From NCBI RefSeq assembly GCF_016862095.1, contig NZ_BOMH01000028.1, forward strand, positions 310,001-374,000: a DNA stretch of 64,000 nt, in the 5' to 3' direction. The stretch comes from Actinoplanes cyaneus. GTDB taxonomy: Bacteria > Actinomycetota > Actinomycetes > Mycobacteriales > Micromonosporaceae. The notes beneath the pieces are model-generated. The model worked only from the letters and a program-made list of their open reading frames with translations, was not told the DNA's origin and searched no databases. How positions within the stretch are numbered: the first letter of the stretch is position 1; every line of letters starts with the position of its first letter. Positions 58,580 through 64,000 of this stretch are shown here, one piece after another. Position numbers and translations under genes: made by a program.

Positions 58580-58801
58580 TCACTGGGTCCACCGGAGGAA
58601 GCGATCGAAAAGCGCCGACGCGGCCGCCTGCGGCATGTCCCTGGCGGCTTCCTCGAGGTAGTTCCACATCAGCACGGCGAGATCCATCCGGCCGTGCGTG
58701 CGGCTCAGCACTTCTCGAGCCGGCTCACAGGGCCACCGACGCCCGCAGACCCGGCAGTCCCACGACGGCCGCGCGGGAAGGTGTTCCGCTTCCTCGGCCA
58801 C
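58580..58801 (-). CDS. Small CxxC protein, 73 aa
   Basis: The core SWDCRVCGRRWPCEPAREVL holds three Cys in a CxxC...WPC pattern that could bind zinc, followed by a helical tail (RMDLAVLMWNYLEEAARDMP, then ALFDRFLRWTQ). Similar small WxCxxC..WPC proteins occur next to other genes in streptomycetes and Micromonosporaceae, with no assigned function. GTG 58801 has GGAGGGGG 5-7 nt upstream; the opening to 58861 is longer and less likely. It lies 81 nt upstream of the DUF4142 gene on the same strand. Confidence 0.7.
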   Translation of the reverse strand: MAEEAEHLPARPSWDCRVCGRRWPCEPAREVLSRTHGRMDLAVLMWNYLEEAARDMPQAAASALFDRFLRWTQ

Positions 58802-59075
58802 GTGGCCCCCCTCCGGATTCGGACACGGAAGGACGGCCCCCGAATCCGCCCGCCATCGCACCCGTGCACCAAACGATGCGCGCGCCGCCGGGCACGGTCA
58901 ACCGGCGCCCCCTCTGCGGGTGACGACATCGACCGATACCCGACAGTCGACTCCCGCGCCGGCCCTGGACGCCCCCGCCGAGGGCCGATGAGCAGCGCGA
59001 AGACGTAGAAGAAAGCCCCGGTATGTCCCGACCTTTGGAACCATGAGATCGAGACACGAACCGGAGGACGGTGAG

Positions 59076-59786
59076 ATGACCGGCCACGAGGACCAAGGCC
59101 ACCTGTACGCCACCACGCCGGACCCCGGCCTGCGCCGCAAACAGGTCGTCACCCTGGCCTGCGGCGCCCTCGCCGTGGTGGCCGGGGCGTATCTGATCAC
59201 GACAGAGGTGATGGAGAGCAGCCAGGAGACGCTTCCCGAGCCGGCCGCCCTCGCCCCGCTGACCACGGCGGCGACGCCCGGGATCGACGGGACGGGCGTT
59301 TCGGTCGTACCGGGAACTCTCCGGGCTTCCCGGACGACCCATCCGGCGAAGAGCGCGAGGCGTGCGCCCTCCCCCACCCCGGACGATCTCGCGCCGGACG
59401 ATCTCGCGCCGGCCGATCTGGCGTCGGCCGTGCCCGCGGCGCCGTCGGCGATGGTGGCCGCGGCGCCGCACGCCATGGTCACGCGCCGGGTCGAGACGAT
59501 CCGCGACGGGACGGTACGGGTGTCGGCCGCCCGTTTCGACCTGAGCGGCCAGAGTGACCTGCGGCTCGCGGGCGACGCGGGCTTCCCGGCCGGTGGCGGC
59601 GTCAACTGCACGAACCGGGTGCGGCTCGACGCGGACGACCCGGCGTCGGCCCGGTCCGGTCTGCTGCTGTGCTGGCGCACCTCGGACGACCGCAGTGTGG
59701 TCACGATGGCGGTCGTCGCGCGGGGCTCACCGGACGCGCGGGACAGCGTCGACATCATCGAACAGGAATGGGCGGCGCTCGACTGA
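59076..59786 (+). CDS. Membrane-anchored hypothetical protein
   Basis: 236 residues. A short cytoplasmic N-terminus precedes one transmembrane helix (VVTLACGALAVVAGAYLIT). A Pro/Ala/Thr-rich linker follows, with a threefold APDDL/APADL repeat around residues 112-125. The C-terminal domain has strands and two Cys (GGGVNCTNRVRLDADDP, GLLLCWRTSDDRSVVTMAVV), which may form a disulfide outside the cell. ATG 59076 has GGAGG 8 nt upstream. No named domain. It lies 27 nt from the convergent subtilisin gene end. Confidence 0.75.
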   Translation: MTGHEDQGHLYATTPDPGLRRKQVVTLACGALAVVAGAYLITTEVMESSQETLPEPAALAPLTTAATPGIDGTGVSVVPGTLRASRTTHPAKSARRAPSPTPDDLAPDDLAPADLASAVPAAPSAMVAAAPHAMVTRRVETIRDGTVRVSAARFDLSGQSDLRLAGDAGFPAGGGVNCTNRVRLDADDPASARSGLLLCWRTSDDRSVVTMAVVARGSPDARDSVDIIEQEWAALD

Positions 59787-59813
59787 GCGCCGCCCGTCCC
59801 GCCTCACCCGAAC

Positions 59814-61742
59814 TCAGCCGATGACGGTCCCGCTGATCGCGCCCGCGACCGTCGCCGTGGCCGGGACCACCACGCGGAACTGCTGGCCGCTGGTCAGGCC
59901 GTTGACCGTCACGGTGGTCGTCGTGCCGGAGGTGGTGAACTGCAGCGCCTTGCGCCAGGTGCCGGCGACGAGCTGCTGCACCTCGACGGGCAGGCCGGCC
60001 GGCGAGGCGATGCTGACCGTCATGACGCGGCTCGCGGTGCGGGTCGCCTTCACGGTGCTGCGCACGGTGTACGCCGCGGTGCCGGTCGCCGCCTCGTTCG
60101 CGTCGGTCGCGGCCACTCGCAGCTGCAGCTGGTAGCCGCCGGTGGCGACCCGGTTGAGCGTGACCACGCCGGTGGCCGAGGTGACCACGTCGACGCACTG
60201 GAACGTCTTGCCGGTCTCGGCGACGCAGAGCTGGGCGTTCTTCTTCGCCCAGGGCTGGCCGGCCGCGGTGACGGTGAAGGTGGTGACCGTCGTGCTGTTG
60301 TAGGCGAGGTCGGCCGAGGCGACGTTCGGGACGATGACCGGCTTGGCCTTGATCGCGGGGCTCTTCGACACCGACGGCGACGGCGACGCAGAGGTCGGCG
60401 CGGCGGTCGGCGCCTTCGAAGTGGGCGCGGTGGTCGGGGCGGTGGTCGGGGCCTTGGAGGTGGGCGCGGTGGTCGGCGCCGACGTGGGAGCGGTTGACGG
60501 CGCCTTGGAAACCGTCGGCGCGGTCGTCGGCGCACTGGTCGCCACGGTCGCGAGGGCGGCCACGGCGTCCACCCGGCCGTACCCGAAATCGTTGTCCTTG
60601 CCCGCCGTGCCGAGATCGACAGCGGACTTCACCATGGCCTGCTCGATCTGGTCCGGCGTCAGGCTCGGCTGCGCCGCCTTGAGCAGCGCCGCAAGCCCCG
60701 CGACGTGCGGCGACGCCATCGACGTGCCGCTCATCCCGGCGTAGCTGCGGCCCAGCGCGGACGGGTAGGTGCTGACGATGGCCGAGCCGGGCGCGGCCAC
60801 GTCGACGTAGCTGCCCGCGTTCGAGTAGCTCGCCACCTTGTCCGCCGAGTCGGTCGCGGCGACCGCGATCACCCCGGCGTCGGCGCCCGGGTAGCTGGTC
60901 GGGCTGCCACTGGCCCGCTCGTTGCCGGCCGCGGCGACCACGGTGACACCCTTGCTGCGGGCGTACGCGACGGCGTTGCTGACCGCGGTCACCTTCGACG
61001 TCGAGCCGATCGACATGTTGATCACCTGAGCGCCGTTGTCGGCGGCCCAGACGATGCCCTCCGCGGCGTCGGACATGTAGCCGCTGCCGTCCGCGCCGAG
61101 AACCCGTACCGGCAAGATCTTGGTGTCGGGAGCGACCGAGGAGACGCCGATCGTGTTCCCGGTGACCGCGCCGATCGTGCCGGCCACGTGGGTGCCGTGC
61201 CCGTTCGCGTCGGTGTTGCCGCCGGACTTGTCGGCGATCGCGTCCCAGCCGGTCAGCACCTTGCCGGTGAGGTCGATGTGGGCGCCGTCCACGCCGGTGT
61301 CGACCACCGCGACGGTCACGCCGGCGCCGGTCGACTTCGTCCAGGCGTCGGTCGCGCGCATCGCGGTGAGATCCCACTGCTGGCCGCGGTAGAGGTCGGT
61401 GCCGGCCGGCGCCTCCAGCGCCACGGCCTTCGCGTCGAGCTCGACACCGACCGCGTTCTCCGCCTTCTGCGCCTTCTCGACGAGCGCGGCGGCGCTCTTC
61501 CGGTCGGTCGCGGTCTTCACCGTGACGACCGGCTTGCCGTCCTTGCCGACAGTGGTCGAGACGACCCGGGCCGGCTTCTCCGCCGAGACGGTGGGCGGGA
61601 GCAGCCGGTCGGCGCTCTCGGTGAGGCCGTAGGTGACCGGCGTCCAGTCAGCCGTCCCGGCAGGCAGGGCGAACGCGGCCACGCCGGCGAGGGCAGCGGT
61701 GGCAACGGCTCCGACGGCGTACCGGCGCAGAACAACCTTCAT
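59814..61742 (-). CDS. Secreted subtilisin-like serine protease (S8)
   Basis: 642 residues. The signal segment is AVGAVATAALAGVAAFALPA. An inhibitor-I9-like propeptide (residues ~35-115) precedes the S8 domain: Asp in VAVVDTGVDGAH, His in NGHGTHVAGT, oxyanion Asn in AAAGNERA and Ser in SGTSMASPHVAG. A long Ser/Thr/Pro/Ala linker (TTAPTSKAPT repeats, about residues 400-470) then leads to a beta-rich C-terminal domain that may bind the cell surface. ATG 61742 has GGAGG 9 nt upstream. It is an extracellular protease, possibly processing its TIG-domain neighbours, though that is conjecture. Confidence 0.93.
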   Translation of the reverse strand: MKVVLRRYAVGAVATAALAGVAAFALPAGTADWTPVTYGLTESADRLLPPTVSAEKPARVVSTTVGKDGKPVVTVKTATDRKSAAALVEKAQKAENAVGVELDAKAVALEAPAGTDLYRGQQWDLTAMRATDAWTKSTGAGVTVAVVDTGVDGAHIDLTGKVLTGWDAIADKSGGNTDANGHGTHVAGTIGAVTGNTIGVSSVAPDTKILPVRVLGADGSGYMSDAAEGIVWAADNGAQVINMSIGSTSKVTAVSNAVAYARSKGVTVVAAAGNERASGSPTSYPGADAGVIAVAATDSADKVASYSNAGSYVDVAAPGSAIVSTYPSALGRSYAGMSGTSMASPHVAGLAALLKAAQPSLTPDQIEQAMVKSAVDLGTAGKDNDFGYGRVDAVAALATVATSAPTTAPTVSKAPSTAPTSAPTTAPTSKAPTTAPTTAPTSKAPTAAPTSASPSPSVSKSPAIKAKPVIVPNVASADLAYNSTTVTTFTVTAAGQPWAKKNAQLCVAETGKTFQCVDVVTSATGVVTLNRVATGGYQLQLRVAATDANEAATGTAAYTVRSTVKATRTASRVMTVSIASPAGLPVEVQQLVAGTWRKALQFTTSGTTTTVTVNGLTSGQQFRVVVPATATVAGAISGTVIG

Positions 61743-61933
61743 CGACCACAACCTCCAGCTCGGGGATGTGGTCCAGGTTCTTCAGCGTGGGTTGTGGCTT
61801 CCGGTCCGGCGGGGTTGCTGTCCGGGTGCGGCTCCGCTCCGCACCAGGCCGATCATGCGACAGTACGGCGTATTGCCTGTTCAGTGGGGTGCCAGGCCTC
61901 AGTTGCGTGCCCGACTCAGTGCAGCGCGACGGC

Positions 61934-63118
61934 TCAGTAGGGCGCGACGACGAACACCGAGCCGCTGCTGACGATCGTCGGGTTCGCGGCCCCGGAGCCG
62001 ATCCCGCCGTTCGCGACGACCGTGACGATGTACGCGCCCTCGGCGACCCCGGTCAGGTTCAGCGTGCAGACGATCTCGGTGTCGGTCACCACGACCGCGC
62101 CCGTGCACTCGGCCTTCTCCCGGTTGCTGGTGGCGTCATAGGCCCCGTCGACCAGGAAAACGTGCGCGCTGGAGGTCGTCGGCGAGCCACCGGCGTCGAA
62201 GACGAGCGGCGTGAAGCCGGCGCCGGTGATGTCGAGGGTGACAGTGGTGGCGGCCGGCGCCGTGGTCGGTGTGACGGTGATGCCGTTGCTGTAGTCGAAG
62301 GTGATCGGGGTGTCGCTGGTGCTGTTGTCGTTGTCCGGGTCGAGGCTGCTCACCTTCCCGCCGGGAGTGTTGAGCAGCACCTCGAAGCCGGTGCCCGGGG
62401 CGTGCGCGCCGGTGGTCGCGGTGAAGCTGTTCCCGTCCGCTGCCACCTTGACGTTGGTGAGCGGGCTGCCGCCGATCGTGCCGGTGACGCCAGTGGTCAC
62501 CGCGGTGAAGCCGGTGCCGGTCACCGTGATCGTCTTGCCGCCGGCGGCCGGGCTGCTGGCCGGGGTCACCGCGGCGATCGTGGGCTTCGCCACCACCGTG
62601 TAGGTGCCCGAGGCCAGCAGGTTGCTGGTGGTGGGGGCGTCGCTGTCGTAGACGCAGACGTTCCACTTGGCGGTGGTCAGACCGGCGGGCAGCACCAGGC
62701 CGGTGGTGTTGATCGTGCTGGTCACGCCGTTGGCGTCAGTGGTCGGGTACGACGCCGACGGCACCTTGAAGGTGATCTTCGTGCCGGTGATCCGGGCGAC
62801 GTCGGCCGGGTTGACCTGGAGCACGCCGGCGCTGAGGTAGCCACCGGCGGCCGCGATCTGCGCCACGCTCCTGGCCCGCACGCTGCAGGTGTTGTACTGG
62901 AACTGCACCACCGGAACGCTGTTCACCACGAACGGGACCGGGTTGGCCGTCGTCGCGACGACCGAGCCGACCACCTTGTTGCCGCCACCGCTGAGGCCGA
63001 CCGGGGTGTTCAGCGTCAGACTCAACGGGGTGGCGGCCCGCGCCGGGACCGCCCCCGATCCTAGAACGAGGGCAGTGCCCGCGATCGTGGCGAGAACCGC
63101 GCGTCGGAACGTACGCAT
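61934..63118 (-). CDS. Secreted IPT/TIG-domain protein (copy 1)
   Basis: 394 residues. The signal peptide MRTFRRAVLATIAGTALVLG runs to about PARA then ATP. The central IPT/TIG domain reads PTIAAVTPASSPAAGGKTIT, VTGTGFTAV. A Ca-binding-like acidic loop (LDPDNDNSTSDT) and a second beta domain follow, ending PTIVSSGSVFVVAPY. It is paralogous to the gene 18 nt upstream on the same strand. There is no sortase signal or membrane anchor. It is a secreted beta-rich protein, perhaps part of a surface layer or spore coat. The protease gene lies downstream on the same strand, 191 nt away. Confidence 0.87.
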   Translation of the reverse strand: MRTFRRAVLATIAGTALVLGSGAVPARAATPLSLTLNTPVGLSGGGNKVVGSVVATTANPVPFVVNSVPVVQFQYNTCSVRARSVAQIAAAGGYLSAGVLQVNPADVARITGTKITFKVPSASYPTTDANGVTSTINTTGLVLPAGLTTAKWNVCVYDSDAPTTSNLLASGTYTVVAKPTIAAVTPASSPAAGGKTITVTGTGFTAVTTGVTGTIGGSPLTNVKVAADGNSFTATTGAHAPGTGFEVLLNTPGGKVSSLDPDNDNSTSDTPITFDYSNGITVTPTTAPAATTVTLDITGAGFTPLVFDAGGSPTTSSAHVFLVDGAYDATSNREKAECTGAVVVTDTEIVCTLNLTGVAEGAYIVTVVANGGIGSGAANPTIVSSGSVFVVAPY

Positions 63119-63136
63119 CGAAGTCTCTTCCTGGTC

Positions 63137-64000
63137 TCAGTAAGGCGCGACGGTGAAGGTCGAGCCGCTGCTGACGATGGTCGGCGCGGCAGCGTCCCCG
63201 GCGTCGGCGGCACCGCTGGCCACCACCACGACGGAGTACGTCCCCTCGGCGACCTTGTTGCCGGTCGACACCGCGCTGGACGACGGGTCGAGGCGGTCCG
63301 CGGTGAGGTCGAGCGTGCAGACCATCTCGGTGTTGCTGGCCACCAGCACGCCCTTGCACTCCTGGACACCACGGTTGCTGGCCGCCACGTACGCGTCCTT
63401 GACCAGGAAGATGTGCGCGCTGGCCGAGGTCGCCGTCGCCTGGGCGCTCTTGTCGAAGATCAGCTGCTGGAAGCCGATCCCCTTGATCAGCAGGTCGACC
63501 TTCGTACCGGCAGGCGCGGTCTGCGGCGACACCTGGATGCCGTTGCTGTAGGTGAAGGTGATCGGGGCGTCGGCGGTGTCGTCGTCATCGTCCTCCGGCT
63601 GCCCGTTGTTGTCCGGATCCGTGCTGCTCACCGGGCCGCCCGGGGTGTTCACGGTGAGCGGGAGACCGGTCCCGGCCGCCCGCGACCCGGTGATCGCGAC
63701 GAAGCTGTTGCCGTTCGCCGCCACCTTGATGCCGGTCAGCGGCGTCCCGCCGATGCTCGCGGTGGTCGCGTTGCTCGCCGTGGAGAAGCCCGCGCCGGTC
63801 ACCGTGATCGTCTGGCCGCCGAGCACCGAACCGCTCGACGGGATGATCGCGGTGATCCTCGGCCGGATGCCGACCGTGTAGACCGCCTGGGCGAGCAGGC
63901 TGCTGGTCTCCGTCGACGGGGTGTCGTAGACGCAGATGTTCCACTTGGCGCTGGTCTGCGTCCCGGCCAGCACCAGTCCCGTGGTGTTGATCGTGCTGGT
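63137..64000 (-). CDS. Secreted IPT/TIG-domain protein (copy 2, partial)
   Basis: Open at the right edge, so the N-terminus is missing. The visible part aligns end to end with copy 1: AKWNICVYDTPSTETSSLLA, the TIG block ITAIIPSSGSVLGGQTITV with TGAGFSTA, TPGGPVSSTDPDNNGQ then a run of acidic residues, FTYSNGIQVSPQTAPAGTKV, and the same terminal PTIVSSGSTFTVAPY. Copy 2 has a longer acidic insert (EDDDDDTADA) that could bind Ca. The gap to copy 1 is only 18 nt, so the two are cotranscribed. It is likely extracellular. Confidence 0.87.
   Translation of the reverse strand, partial: TSTINTTGLVLAGTQTSAKWNICVYDTPSTETSSLLAQAVYTVGIRPRITAIIPSSGSVLGGQTITVTGAGFSTASNATTASIGGTPLTGIKVAANGNSFVAITGSRAAGTGLPLTVNTPGGPVSSTDPDNNGQPEDDDDDTADAPITFTYSNGIQVSPQTAPAGTKVDLLIKGIGFQQLIFDKSAQATATSASAHIFLVKDAYVAASNRGVQECKGVLVASNTEMVCTLDLTADRLDPSSSAVSTGNKVAEGTYSVVVVASGAADAGDAAAPTIVSSGSTFTVAPY

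Overview
The window is GC-rich actinobacterial chromosome (third codon positions almost all G or C, many GTG and TTG starts) and most resembles the Micromonosporaceae, probably Actinoplanes or a near relative. That inference rests on an lsr2 gene, two paralogous FliA/WhiG-type sigma factors, stand-alone partner-switching regulators, an adjacent parE-parC pair, and several small proteins of a kind I associate with this family. I see no tRNA, rRNA, CRISPR array, prophage or insertion sequence. About 57 genes are supported; two run off the edges (an ECF sigma factor on the left, a TIG-domain protein on the right).

Layout. 0-3 kb: sigma/anti-sigma signalling (ECF sigma with a fused zinc-finger tail, RsbW-like kinase, SpoIIE-type phosphatase) and a MarR regulator. 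3-9 kb: flavin oxidoreductase, lsr2, a small unknown protein coupled to a D,D-carboxypeptidase, DUF456 protein, first FliA-type sigma, methyltransferase. 9-15 kb: HelD-type helicase, lipoprotein, second FliA-type sigma in opposite orientation, DEAD-box helicase. 15-19.5 kb: permuted papain-fold protein and a 56-residue gene on overlapping divergent -10 elements, App1-type phosphatase, two envelope proteins, sirtuin. 19.6-28.1 kb: LacI regulator, Opp/Dpp-type ABC importer and GH1 beta-glucosidase, an apparent uptake-and-hydrolysis unit for beta-glucoside oligosaccharides. 28-33 kb: methyltransferase, diguanylate cyclase, aldo/keto reductase with a MerR-type promoter, cupin/MarR pair around a 38-bp palindrome. 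33-38 kb: topoisomerase IV. 38-45 kb: class III cyclase divergent from a large ATPase-LuxR regulator, DUF5995 protein, lipoprotein, two-component system. 46-49.9 kb: exonuclease-like/BRCT protein with a degraded active site, glutathionyl-hydroquinone-reductase-like protein, MarR/EamA pair.

The most interesting block is 49.8-57.8 kb: SWIM-DUF5691, MoxR AAA+ ATPase, DUF5682, a 139-codon disordered ORF with three FSH motifs, and a VWA protein, joined by 4- or 8-bp start/stop overlaps from MoxR onward. It looks like the counterpart of the E. coli yehLMPQ set, whose function is not established. The window closes with secreted proteins: DUF4142, a subtilisin, and a tandem TIG-domain pair.

Across the window, every convergent gap longer than 300 bp carries a palindromic repeat whose outer arms read GGCTGG...CCAGCC. 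Several genes appear leaderless, with a TANNNT -10 hexamer 6-7 nt before the start codon.
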